Below are positions 1 to 10,725 of a stretch of DNA of 64,000 nt, piece after piece. The notes below the pieces were generated by a model. That model worked only from the letters and a program-made list of their open reading frames with translations, made no database searches and was not told the DNA's origin. The position numbers and the translations under genes are program-made. Location: assembly GCF_026151205.1 (NCBI RefSeq), contig NC_087077.1, positions 7,927,983-7,991,982 on the forward strand. Direction: 5' to 3'. The stretch is from Bolinopsis microptera. Lineage: Eukaryota > Ctenophora > Tentaculata > Lobata > Bolinopsidae. The number at the start of each line of letters is the position of its first letter. Positions within the stretch are counted from its first letter, which is position 1.

Positions 1-470
1 TTTACTCATTCACCTTCTGATCTATTGGACCTCAAAGCCAAACAACAAATTAAGACACATTTTTCGTTTTTAATATTTACCGATTTTTCCAAAATTTTGA
101 TAGGAATGTGCTAGTGACTTTTTGAAGGGTGAAAAATAACCGCAACTAGCACATTTATATATGAGTTATGAACAAAAAAACACCCTAAAATGCTTCCCTT
201 TGAAGTTATGGGAGAAAATGTGATTTTTTATCTGCAAAGCCAAAAAATCACATTTTCTCCCATAACTTCAAAGGGAAGCATTTTAGAGTGTTTTTTTGTT
301 TATAACTCATATATAAATGTGCTAGTTGCGGTTATTTTGCACCCTTCAAAAAGTCACTAGCACATTCCTATCAAAATTTTGGAAAAATCGGTAAATATTA
401 AAAACGAAAAATGTGTCTTAATTTGTTGTTTGGCTTTGAGGTCCAATAGATCAGAAGGTGAATGAGTAAA
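1..470. repeat. Large imperfect palindrome inside a TTAA-type MITE
   Basis: Bases 1-229 are nearly the reverse complement of 242-470, around a loop of about 12 bases (ATCTGCAAAGCC). Position 1 pairs with 470. The arm sequence matches the internal part of the element at 14084-14799. The right arm runs on without a break into the rest of that element, up to 915. This looks like two copies of the same MITE joined head to head, or an inverted duplication of its inner part. The left arm may continue beyond the window edge. Confidence 0.85.
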
Positions 471-919
471 AACATTTTTGAGGGCATCAAAAACTGCGCC
501 AGAATTCAGAGAACAATTTGATGTCAAGCATCAAATAATCCGATCTTCCCTGACTGACTTTTTGTTAAAATAAGCCTGAAAAGGACAATTTTAGCTTTTT
601 GACTTTAAAAATTCATAACACACCAGCCTTTTTAGATACGATATCAAGATTTTACACACACCTTGAAATAGATGTGAATAAACGGCGAGCAAAATTTCAA
701 CCCGATACCGCAAGAAATGATTAACTTATAGCGTCTCAACCACAAAATAATTTTTTCCGAAAATGCACTCTTAACCAGGAAATGGTCGATTACAAAAATG
801 GGTATTCTCAAAATAATTTTTTTTGGTGTGGAAACGGTGCGCTAGAAGGTCACTGAACTGCCTATGAGGTCATTTGGTCTGGACGGCACAAACCACTGTT
901 TTGGTGTATGCCCCCTTAA
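230..919 (-). mobile_element. TTAA MITE, family B (reverse-orientation copy)
   Basis: This stretch is homologous, in reverse orientation, to the complete element at 14084-14799. It shares the subterminal block around GAAGGTCACTGAACTGCC and the terminus TTTTGGTGTATGCCCCC, followed by TTAA at 916-919. The TTAA flank and GGGGGCATACACC terminus point to a piggyBac-type non-autonomous element; the superfamily is inferred from target choice only. It directly abuts reverse transcriptase coding sequence, so it probably inserted into the LINE at a TTAA inside the RT region. Confidence 0.75.
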
Positions 920-3264
920 TATCGCTAAAGACATCAACAAACGACAATTTGGCTTTAAGAAAGGATGTTCAACCGAAGCAGCCCTTCATAAAGTTACTCA
1001 CACCATCGAGCGCAGGATAGCTAAGAAGGGATATGTCCTAGGCGTCTTTCTAGATATAGAGGGAGCTTTTGATAATGTCTCTTTCAAGGCTATTTCTGAC
1101 GCTATCAAGACCACGAAAGTGGATCTGGCCACAGCACAATGGATTATCAACATGGTAACTAACAGATTCATCACATTAAATCATAAGGATAAGTCGACAA
1201 GGGTTCGGATCCGGAGAGGGTGCCCTCAAGGTGGCATCCTTTCCCCTTTCCTCTGGAACCTGGTAGTCGATGATCTCCTGGCCTACACCGCAAGAGACAT
1301 ACCAGGTTATCTGCAAGCTTTTGCAGACGATCTGCTCTCTCTAGCGGAGGGGAATGATTTAGACATCATCTGGAACAGAACACGCAAAACCATCAACACA
1401 ATAGAAAAATGGTGCCAAACCAAAGATCTATCCATAAGCGCACTCAAAACACAAATAGTCATGTTTACCTGGAATAAGAAATGGACACTAAGACCTGTGG
1501 TGGTGGGTAACACCACTATAGGTCTATCCAAATCTGCCAAATTCCTAGGAGTGACCCTCGACAGCAAGCTCAATTTCAATGAACATATCACCAATACCAC
1601 CAAAAAAGCTACGGCATCCCTTATGCAATGTAGAAGAGCTGTCGGCCCCACTTGGGGTATGAGCCCTAAAACATGCAAATGGATGTACACCGCTGTCATC
1701 AGACCTATTCTATCATACTGCTGTAGTATATGGATTAGAGCAACCCAAACAGACACCAACGCGAGGAAGTTCAAACGAGTTCAGGCATTGGCATTGAGAA
1801 TGATGTCTGGTGCCATGCCTAGTACTCCCTTCATCGCACTGAACCACCTCACTAACACTCCAGATATCATACTTTTCCTGAGAGGTGAAGCAGCAAAGGG
1901 CACAGCCAGGCTTCAAGCCTATGGAAGCCTAACCCTCGAAACTATCGCCCCCAGAAAAGGTACCATCACAACTCACACCACTATCAACAAACAATTCATG
2001 GTAGATCTCAACATACCACCCAAAGCAGAGAGAGACCTATCTATACCAACCATGATGCTTGAACGACGCTTCACGGTCACCACTCCTGGAGCTGACAACA
2101 TTGGATATAGAGGCTCACTCCAAAACACCATCGACAACATCCCCAGTGAAACCATCACCTGCTACACAGACGGGTCACGCACAGACTCAGGTAGCGGGGC
2201 TGGTTATATTATCACCACAGACAACAACAACACTACACTAGATGAAAGATCATTCAAGCTTCCCGATTATTGCACTGTTTATCAAACAGAACTCACTGCC
2301 ATCATCGAAGCTTGTAAATATCTATCAACTTATACAAACACACACATCATCATATGGTCAGACAGTCTCTCCTCTATTCAAGCCATATCCTCACCTTCAA
2401 CGAGGAGTAGGACTACTAGAGACTGTTACGACACCCTCAATACACTCGGATCCACTAACACCTTAGAGATCAGATGGATAGCTGCACACATTGGATTGTG
2501 GGGTAATGAAAAAGCAGACGAGCTGGCCAAAAATGGTACAACCAGTGAATCCACTTTGAATTGCCCAATTCCACAATCTTACATCAAACGCCTGATCAAC
2601 GACAAAGTCACAAAACTTAATCAAGAATCATGGATTACTGATGGTCCCAGACACACTAAACTGACACTTGGACATAAAAACATCAACATCATCAAAAATC
2701 TCAACACTACACTCAGTAACAACAGACAAAATTATAGAACTGCAGTGCACCTCATCACGGGACATTGTGGCCTCAACAAACACCTACACACCATTCGCAA
2801 ATCAGACACAAGTGCTTGTCCTAAATGCGGCGACAAAGAGGAGACTGTCTCACACTTTCTCGGACAGTGCCCGGCTATTGCCCAAATAAGAGGTCAATAT
2901 TTCCGGGACTACTACCTCTCTGCCAATGACATATTCGACAACCAACACATCTCCACCATTGTCAACTTTACAAACCACACTAAACGCTTAGTGGTGCCAG
3001 AGGAGTTGGACCAGACAGGTGTAACATAACGACTACTTTAACGCTGTCTTATTTCGCCTCTCTCTTCCACACTCAACCACCACTTAAGCGTTTATCTATG
3101 ACACACCCCACAACACTTACCATCATCCTTGATTACACATCTTGATTCCACTGGCATCCTCCCACAGGACTGCCATACCCCAGAGGTAGGCAAAGCATTC
3201 ATATGCTATCCTCTCGTGGGCCAACCAGGCCCAGCCTCTCTAAAAAAAAAAAAAAAGAAAAAAA
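920..3264 (+). mobile_element. I/Jockey-like LINE, 3' portion with poly(A) tail
   Basis: After the ORF stop come about 210 bases of 3' UTR, then an A-rich tail at 3242-3264. The last 70 bases before the tail (from GCCATACCCCAGAGG, near 3171) recur in diverged form at 42248-42320. That marks a shared 3' end used by a LINE family in this genome. Confidence 0.85.
921..3029 (+). CDS. Non-LTR retrotransposon polyprotein: reverse transcriptase + RNase H (5' part missing)
   Basis: One uninterrupted frame encodes the C-terminal part of a LINE polyprotein. It starts at RT motif 2 (QFGF), then block A (DIEGAFDNV), GCPQGGILSPF and the catalytic FADD, near 1065-1335. An RNase H domain follows near 2155-2545 with its acidic residues visible: TDGSR, QTELTAI, WSDSLSS and ADELAK. 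A terminal CPKCG...H...CP zinc motif lies at 2817-2870. RT plus RNase H places it in the I/Jockey-like group of LINEs. The endonuclease and first RT motifs are absent. An upstream in-frame ATG at 864 lies in the adjacent MITE, so it is not the native start. No internal stops: a young copy. Confidence 0.9.
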   Translation: MAKDINKRQFGFKKGCSTEAALHKVTHTIERRIAKKGYVLGVFLDIEGAFDNVSFKAISDAIKTTKVDLATAQWIINMVTNRFITLNHKDKSTRVRIRRGCPQGGILSPFLWNLVVDDLLAYTARDIPGYLQAFADDLLSLAEGNDLDIIWNRTRKTINTIEKWCQTKDLSISALKTQIVMFTWNKKWTLRPVVVGNTTIGLSKSAKFLGVTLDSKLNFNEHITNTTKKATASLMQCRRAVGPTWGMSPKTCKWMYTAVIRPILSYCCSIWIRATQTDTNARKFKRVQALALRMMSGAMPSTPFIALNHLTNTPDIILFLRGEAAKGTARLQAYGSLTLETIAPRKGTITTHTTINKQFMVDLNIPPKAERDLSIPTMMLERRFTVTTPGADNIGYRGSLQNTIDNIPSETITCYTDGSRTDSGSGAGYIITTDNNNTTLDERSFKLPDYCTVYQTELTAIIEACKYLSTYTNTHIIIWSDSLSSIQAISSPSTRSRTTRDCYDTLNTLGSTNTLEIRWIAAHIGLWGNEKADELAKNGTTSESTLNCPIPQSYIKRLINDKVTKLNQESWITDGPRHTKLTLGHKNINIIKNLNTTLSNNRQNYRTAVHLITGHCGLNKHLHTIRKSDTSACPKCGDKEETVSHFLGQCPAIAQIRGQYFRDYYLSANDIFDNQHISTIVNFTNHTKRLVVPEELDQTGVT

Positions 3265-4604
3265 AGGGGAGTCCTCAAGTCCAAAATTGTTTTTCGAGGG
3301 GTAGATGCGGACTTCGGAAAACCGAGTAACATGAAACGTGGAGAAAAGTGGTTTCAAGAAAAACATTTTTTAAAAGAATTCGGAAAACCGAAAAGCCAAC
3401 CCCCCGGTTGGCAGCCTTATATTTGCCCTTCCTAACAACTTAACCGTTTCCGGTCCGGCAAAATCCGATTAACCGGACAATAGATTGGTATCCGGCAAAA
3501 TCCGGTCCAGCAGCCAAAAGCCTATTCCGGACGGTTCCTAATCATGAAGGTTTAGAATTTGACGAATTTGTATCCCCTCCCCCCTCCATTATCAACCGTA
3601 ATCAAAACCCACCATCCCCCCCCCCCTCCTGACAGCAAAATTACGTAATCATAGCCTGATTTTTGACTTTTTTACCCTGGAAACACTTTTCTTTGTACGT
3701 TTCATGCTACCCTGATCATTATGAGCCGAAATTATTGCTCTAATATATCCGACAACTTAGAGTTTTACACTAAAGTGATAATACTGTCCGAAATATTGGC
3801 TCTTGAACATGAAGAAAGCATATTGTGTCAACTTGAGGTTTGAGTAGCACTCCAAGTTAGGATATGAAGATGAAACCTTCGGTTACGGCTGCATCATGGG
3901 CATACAATAATAAAATGTTAAAGTAAGGGACACCCTGTACTTTCGCTTTAGTCGATGTTGTAGCACAATGAACAAGACTTATCTGCTAGCAGCTAGTGTT
4001 ACCCGTGGTACAGTTAAGTAAGACAGTTAAGTAAGACTTTGATCATTTATTTATGAATAAATATTATAAATATTCGACAGATCTTTTTTCACTTTTCTTG
4101 TGCACCAGAACAACAGATGCTAGCTTTCATTCCTCCGGCATACATCCAGTCACAAAAGAGGTATGTAACTTGAGATTTGAGTAGCATCGTTGCTAGGGAC
4201 ATTCTGAATTTTCACTTTATTTTGATGTTGTAAAACATGACTTATCTGCTGCTAGGTAGACTTTAATCATTCATTTATTAATATGTATTATTATAAATAT
4301 TCATTGACAGCAAATTAAAAGGATGCATATTTTTATTGGGATTGATCATCATGTCACCTTGCCCAATTTGGATTTAGCCCGACTTTTGTTTTGTATAATA
4401 ATTGGAATTTTGCTGCTTGCCAGTTGTCACACGTTGTCACTTGTCGAGGCCCAACTTTCACAACTTTTTTATAAGATTCTCTATTCTTATTGAGTGTATC
4501 AAATATCAACTGTTTGATACCATCTTAATTCTCATAGCTTTATGGTTCCAATAAAATGAAAAGACAATAAATCAGCCTCCCAGAGAAAGATTACAATCAA
4601 CAGT
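3265..4604. other. Intergenic DNA with a diverged tandem duplication
   Basis: No gene is recognised. A block at about 3829-4080 recurs, diverged, at about 4154-4315. Shared pieces include a GAGTAGCA motif, GGGACA...CTG, GATGTTGTA, ACTTATCTGCT and the end ATTATAAATATTC. Poly-C stretches occur near 3585-3625. Confidence 0.6.
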
Positions 4605-6742
4605 ATGGTATATAATGTAGAGGAGAGCGCCTGTTTGAGTAAAAACGAAACATGCATTTTCAGAGTCGTTAACGTGAGTTTTGTTTAAAGGAAATCCTTC
4701 TTTAATAAGTTCTTTACAGAGCAATATATATAGTGTTTTGAGTCAAAAGTTTTGACAAGCTAGGCTTATTTGCCGATGCACAATCACAACATTTTGATTA
4801 TTTCAGGGGAGTGTTTTGACATTCATTGGTAGCACGGGAACTATTCTCAGTGCTTTTACAATATACTGCCTTATCAAACATGTTAAGCTACCAAGACGTC
4901 AGGTAATCTAAATTGGTCACTCATTTCCACTACTTATAAATCTACAGGATTTACTTTTGGAAATTGGACGATGTTCTATATATAATCTCGGCATATTACA
5001 ACAACTCCGAAATTACTTAGAATCGACAGTTATATCTAATCATCAGGTCAAGTTTACGAAATATCAAAAATTGCAGATATCATACCACTTTAATGACAAA
5101 ATAAATCCCCCAGAATTTGTTCTTATTGAACTTGGCAGTGAGTGATGTTTTGATAGCAATGCTAGGACTCGTCAGAGGTCTTGGAATCATCTCATCGACA
5201 TTTGTTGGGTATGACAGTGATACCCATGAGCAGAATTGGTGGTGTTCTGCATATACTTTCATCGGAAACACTATTTGGCGAGTACATTTTGTAACACTAC
5301 ACATTTCAACAAAGAACTCGCAAATTATTTAAACCACTCCCGTTTTATCATTTTAGATGAGTGAATTGTTATGAATTTTTAACATGATCACAATTATGTA
5401 CCTATTCTAAATCGGAATTATTAGAATTAGAATTAGAATTAGAATTAGAATTAGAATTAGAATTAGAATTAGAATTAGAATTAGAATTAGAATTAGAATT
5501 AGAATTAGAATTAGAATTAGAATTAGAATTAGAATTAGAATTAGAATTAGAATTAGAATTTACAGGATGTCTCCAATGCTGATGTTGGTACCTCTCACAT
5601 TTGATCGGTTCATTGCATTGGTGGTTCCTATGTGGTATGAACCGTTGATGCACACCAAAAATTGCAAGATCTTGATTGCAGTGGCCTGGGTTATACTCAG
5701 TGCTCCCCTTATAACTGATACTGTACTTATTAGTACAGGTTCTGAGGTTTGCCTTAGATTAATTTTAAAAGTTTGTTGACCAGTAGTACCAGTTCTAAAT
5801 TTAGATCTTAATAATATCATGCATAGTTTTTAATTGTTTATTATGAGATAAATATAGTAATTAACAATTAAATTCATTTCAGATGGTGTACCAAGCATCA
5901 TATCATAGATGTATCTTTGAAATAGATCATATGTGGAAGAAGATTACTTTTGTCTTGCTACCTTTTTTAGCAATAATCATTATGTATGCTTTGATGTTAT
6001 TTTTCGTCAAACGAGCCAAGATAGAAACAAAGAAGCTCCTCATCATGACTACCCTTATAATAGCTACTGGATTGATAGCTCAAATACCGGATCAACTGCT
6101 TATAGCATTTAGGGTAAGTCACTGGGAGTACAATATGATATGTATACAATATGATATGTATACATGAATGGTAGAACACAATTCCAAGAAGTATCTTAAA
6201 ATTTAAATTTCATGGCGAACAAATTAGGAAGTCAACAGGGAATGAGTAATAATTAAAATAACTCAAATATTAACTTTTGCAGGTTCGAATGTCCTATGAG
6301 GTGGCCCAGGTCACTACAGTAACGTTCTGGTACATAAATTCCATCTTGAATCCAATAATATATTTTGGTATGAACAAGCAGACCCAGAAGAATTTAGCAG
6401 GTAGTTTGACTATTCAAAGTGGTAGATTAAAAAAATAAAATAAAATAGTTGTTTTTGACTATCTGGGGTTGAACAGAGTTTCGGCCTTTCTTTCCTTTTC
6501 GAATCATTGTACATTGATATAAGAACTGTACAAAAATATGCTTCATTTATTAAAAACAGACATTTTCAGATACCAAGGTGGGACAGAAGATTTCCAATGT
6601 TGCTCGTAGGATAAGCACTGTCAGTGATTCTGATGTTTCAGTTGTCATAGCAAGAAGACTAAGCAGCTCGGAGGATTGGCATACAGCAACAATAATTCCT
6701 ATGCAGGCTATAGTGGAAACACCAGATCATGGAATTAATTAG
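4605..6742 (+). CDS. Class A (rhodopsin-like) G-protein-coupled receptor, complete, 7 exons
   Basis: Exons: 4605-4673, 4807-4902, 5114-5277, 5566-5746, 5883-6113, 6283-6400, 6570-6742. They total 1032 nt (343 aa) and all phases agree. The N-terminus is short and extracellular with an N-glycosylation site (NET). TM1 is in exon 2. TM2 carries LAVSD (the conserved Asp). TM3 begins after a Cys (WWCSAY) and ends in TFDRF, a DRY variant. TM4 has the conserved Trp. ECL2 has the partner Cys (HRCIF). TM6 ends QIPDQ, without the usual CWxP. TM7 has NPIIY. The C-tail is Ser-rich. A Tyr replaces the opsin retinal Lys, so this is not an opsin. The ligand cannot be told. Intron 3 requires a GC donor (5278). 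The gene runs toward the oppositely oriented TM9SF2 exons. Confidence 0.88.
5416..5560 (+). repeat. Hexanucleotide microsatellite (GAATTA)n
   Basis: About 23 perfect copies of a six-base unit fill the end of GPCR intron 3, up to five bases from its 3' splice site (TTTACAG, 5565). It translates to Asn-Ser repeats on the other strand. That reading is an artefact of the repeat. Confidence 0.95.
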
Positions 6743-6778
6743 ACCTCATAAATTTACCAACATTCAGTAAGTTTTAAA

Positions 6779-6888
6779 TTTCCTCCCAGACCTTCTAAAC
6801 ATTTCCTCTTTGGGACCAAAATTTTTCTTCGAAAATGTTTTCCAGTCAGACTTGCAGACTGGAGTGTTTCTGGATGTTAGTGAATTTA
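6779..6888. repeat. Dispersed repeat fragment (family shared with 60862-61417)
   Basis: The segment from TTTCCTCCCAGA to GAGTGTTTCTGGATGT resembles 61345-61400. It lies within 120 bases downstream of the last visible TM9SF2 exon on the minus strand. Confidence 0.5.
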
Positions 6889-6906
6889 TATAGTTGAATA
6901 TGAATT

Positions 6907-6955
6907 GGAACACTTATCAAGTTAGATAAGAATAATCTAACTTGATAAGTGTTCC
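6907..6955. other. Short perfect hairpin
   Basis: GGAACACTTATCAAGTTAGAT pairs perfectly with its reverse complement across a short A-rich loop, giving a 21-bp stem. It could be a tiny MITE or a small-RNA hairpin. Nothing in the flanks decides between them. Confidence 0.7.
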
Positions 6956-6999
6956 ATAATATTACTAATATACCGACTAAGGTAATATGTTGTACATAC

Positions 7000-8076
7000 C
7001 TGGTATTCAGAGACATGATATCTGTCACCAAAGAGAACCTGAAATCAAATGTTTAGATACAATGGGATGTTTAGATATTTCAATATTGGTAAAAACATGA
7101 TAATTCTGATGAATGAGACTAAACTTGCTTGTAGATAACATTTTTTTAGGTTTGAAATTTAGAATATGATCAGAAATAATTATATACCTGTCCTAAGTTT
7201 TCTGATGGAGGGGCTTTAGATTTGTCGATTGGACAAAAATCGAACCTGAAATTATATGTGAACTTTACCAGGCCGGGGGGAGGGGGATCAAAAAGAAAAA
7301 GTATTACAACAATAATACATTTTCGTGTTATTTTTACTGTGGTAACTATTTAAAAGATTAAATAAACTTTAATATAGTGGCATGGCTAGGTCTTTGTGTG
7401 TTATCTTTTCGAGTATCCTCTTAAATCATTATTTGGTTTGCTTTAGTTCGGTGTGTCAATCAATTATATTGTATGTATATTGTATATTATAGCACTATTG
7501 CCATTTTTCTTTGCCCGTTAATCTGAGATAACACTTTATTTGGTATTTTTTTAATTTTATGATACCCGGATGCAATGTTTGTTTTAAACTTTCTGCTCCA
7601 ATGAGGGATTGTATGGTTTAAACTCGTAGTTATAATATCTTTTACAATATCTTTGCGCATTGTGCCATAATAGCAGTAAATATCTTACTTTGTGTAATCA
7701 TAGGGAATGGCTGACTCTGTAGAGTCCAATCGATTAACAAGCACCGGTAGGATGGTGTTCTGAAAATAGTACATTTATTATTTGTAATCGGCGCGGTATG
7801 GACTAAAGAATTGCAGATTATTAACAAACTACTGTGCTCTTTATTTCTATGAAGAAAAAAACTGCATCGAAGATAGTAATTAACAGCAATAGGCACATGA
7901 ATAATGAAAATAATAGCACAAGTTATAAGCAGTCACACTGAAACAGATAATTAACTAGAATTTACCTTGCATGTATCTGTGGGAACCGCACAGTAGTTTA
8001 CTGGTGCAATGGCTGGGAGATAAAAAGCGAGGCAGGAGTTGATGAGAAATAGGAGTAACAACATGTGATTTCTCAT
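7000..8076 (-). CDS. TM9SF2: TM9SF2 orthologue (nonaspanin), first four coding exons
   Basis: Exons: 8076-7966, 7759-7689, 7245-7188 and 7038-7000 (93 codons, phases 0/2/0/0, all with GT-AG sites). The start is an ATG followed by a Leu-rich signal peptide, ending near CLAFYLP. The luminal domain then shows TM9SF2-type motifs: AFYLPAIAPVNYC, VLVNRLDSTESAIPYDY, FDFCPID and SENLGQVLFGDRY. TM9SF2 is a nine-TM endosome/Golgi protein of over 600 residues. Only about the first 15% is present, and the last exon ends in a good donor (CAG|GTATGT). No further exon was found between this donor and the window start. Either the gene runs past position 1, with the GPCR and a LINE inside a large intron, or this is a 5' fragment. 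Confidence 0.85.
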
Positions 8077-8880
8077 GGCCTAAATGAGATAAGTTAAGAT
8101 TTATGTGTAAGTATAGTGAAAATGAAACTTCCATAAACAAAATTATCAAAGTTGGGGGTTACAATTTATGATACATCTGGGCCATGTTACAACCAATGCA
8201 AATCCCATTATTAATTAACTAGTATAACCCATGCCTACGGCCGGGATATCACTATCGCAGTTGAAATGCAAAAGTATAAACCTGTTTATTATATTCGTAA
8301 ACATGCATTTTCGTAGCTAAAACATTGCGAAAGTATGAACTTGCTCAGTCCAAACAGACCACAATTTAATTCTGAGTGCCCCTCATATTAGGTGATAATC
8401 AATGATTATTTTGTTTCTCGGATTTACAAATTTTTGGTATCATGGTATAGTTCTAACGATGATGAGATCAGAACACGCGGCCATAATTCTGGGAAAAGTT
8501 GCATTGTTGGAATATCGTGATTCTAAAACGGCCTTGAATCAAAAAAAGTGTTACGAAAAAACGGCGTTAAATTATGAAACAAATGGTTTAGGCCTAGATT
8601 TCTTTATGCCAGCTAAGTCTAATGCTAACAATGTTGGTTGTTAACAGGGCCGAGAATCGAGATGTCAAATGATGGACTTACATGGCAAGCCATGCTGGTA
8701 AACTTCTTTAAAATGGGCTGGTATCTTTCATATATATGGTAAAACAGTGCACAGATGCAGCAGTGGCTCCAAAACATATATAATGTATCATTGTGTAACA
8801 TCTGATTTGCCTAGAACTGACATCCTAGATTATCAACACTCACTCTAGGCCAGCCCAACTGTTCATGTGACATCAAAAAA
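8077..8880. other. Intergenic, nothing recognised
   Basis: This is upstream of the TM9SF2 start on its strand, so it should contain that promoter. No clear TATA box or CpG-rich block stands out. An 80-codon open frame at 8402 (+) resembles nothing I know. Confidence 0.5.
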
Positions 8881-8892
8881 AATTTCAACGAC

Positions 8893-9920
8893 ATGAAGTT
8901 GTGTGTCACCGGATCAATCATCAGGTGCTTTGCAGATGATACCCGAATTCTACGGCACATCTATAGCCTAGCAGATGCTGAGATATTACAGCATGATCTC
9001 AACTGTGTCGCTAAGTGGGCAAAATGCAACAACATGGCACTTTACGAGGATAAATTTGAGCTACTTGTCCACAAACATTGTCCTCAAAACACCTTGCTAT
9101 ACCACCCATTTGCCATCCTAACCCAAGTAATAAGTCTCAGACGGCAACATGTTACACCCTTCCAAAGTGGTTAAGGATTTAGGGGTGATGGTTTCAGCTG
9201 ACTTATCCTGGAGTCCCCACGTTACCCTTATAGCCGAACGTGCTCGTAAAGTTGCTGCTTGGTTTCTGAATGCGTTTAAAACGAGGAACAAAGTCACCAT
9301 GCTGACCCTTTACAAATCTCTCATCAGCAGCCATCTCGAGTACTGTTGCCCCTTATAGAATATTAGCAAGAATAAGGACGTCCAACAACTGGAAGGGGTT
9401 CAGCGCAAGTTCACAACAAGAATAGATGGCCTGCAGTTAGATTTAGAATAGATTTTAAGATTGCCCTACTTGCCTACAAGTGTTTAAATAATATAGCTCC
9501 TCCTTACTTAAAAGAGTTGATATCTCCTAGGCAGCAAAGTTTTAAAAATGTACGTCTTGATAATGATTATTTTTACCTTAGTTTTCCGCCCTCTCCTAAC
9601 TATGTAAACACAGAGAAAGCTTTTAGTCACTGTGCAGTTAAAGTATTTAATTCCTTGCCATACGACATAAGATCAGCTGAGTCAGTTACATCTTTCAAGA
9701 CCAAACTTAAAACATACTTCTTTTCTCTAGCATTTGATTGATTTTGCATTTACATAGGTAAAATGAACTTGTCATGTCTAATTTTCAATTAAACTAAGCT
9801 CAGTTAATGTAAGAGCCGCTTTAGAAAGCACTGGAGTTTATCTCCAGGATTAAATTATATCGAGTTATATGATTTAGCTATAAGGCGGTTTATAAATGTT
9901 GTAATTATTATTATTATTAT
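8893..9920 (+). pseudogene. Decayed LINE reverse transcriptase, relic 1
   Basis: The pieces lie in different frames. The RT catalytic box is RCFADDTRIL (8926-8955), followed by DLGVMVSADLSWSPHV (9178-9225). The LINE C-terminal region has IAPPYLKEL, KVFNSLPYDIR and FKTKLKTYFF (9470-9738). At least two frameshifts and a stop separate them. The element ends in TATAAATGTTGTAATTATTATT, a CR1/L2-style tail with a short (ATT)n run near 9905-9919. Confidence 0.8.
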
Positions 9921-9984
9921 CTAAACTACTGGCAGAGACTCAAGGCCTTAAATTTGATGTCGTTGCATCATCCACAAGTGATAA

Positions 9985-10725
9985 GTGCTACACGGCAAGT
10001 GCCAAAATGATGTCAACATCCAGTTTTCCGCTACACTCCGACATGTCCAAAACGAAGCTATTCCCACTCTGAATAAATCTAGCAGTCAGCTCTACCAAAC
10101 GCTCTACGACAATTCGTGTGCAGTAATTGGACCTCGATTGTGGAACTTAATCCCACCAAACATGCATACTACTAAGTAAAGTTATGACCCGTCGAAAAAA
10201 TTTGATTTCATCATAAAATACACATGAAATTTCAAACACGCCAATAATTCTGACACCCTGCTGTATGAATAGAACCTGTGCGCGGCGCTTACAGCTGCAC
10301 CTAAGGATTTCTAAGCAATGTATGGCTGTGTGCGCGGCGGGCTGTACAGAAATATGTTTTAAATTATTTTGCTTCTGAAATTTCGGCTCTAGTAATTAAG
10401 AAATGCGACATGTAATTGTAAGATAACAATTAAATAGATCCTGTGCGCGGCGCCTACAGCTGACCTACGAATTTCTGAACAATTGAAAATTGTGGCTGTG
10501 TGCGCGGCGTACTGTATATGTGTTTGAAATTGAAATTTGAATTTATTTATGTATATAACATTATGTATTGATTGTTTTGTGGTAAATAAAAAATTTTTCT
10601 TTCCTAAAAAAAAAAAAATTTTTCTTTCCTATATGGTTGAAATTCAAATTTGAATTTATTTAGGAATATAACATTTTGTATTGATTGTTTTGTGGTAAAT
10701 ACAAATTTGTTTTTCTTTAAAAATG
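9985..10725 (+). pseudogene. Decayed LINE 3' end, relic 2
   Basis: The only protein signal is a LINE C-terminal piece, CAVIGPRLWNLIPPN, near 10120-10160. It is followed by a 3' region with internal direct repeats. A block beginning CCTGTGCGCGGCGC occurs at about 10275 and 10440. A second block (GAATTTATTTA...GTGGTAAATA) occurs at about 10540 and 10645, ending in A-rich sequence with AATAAA. Confidence 0.6.

Noticed and set aside
5402-5653. 83-codon Asn-Ser repeat frame
   Set aside because: It is the translation of the GAATTA microsatellite on the strand opposite the GPCR.
4605-6742. Opsin identity for the GPCR
   Set aside because: Position 7.43, the retinal Lys in opsins, is Tyr (FWYINSILNPIIY).
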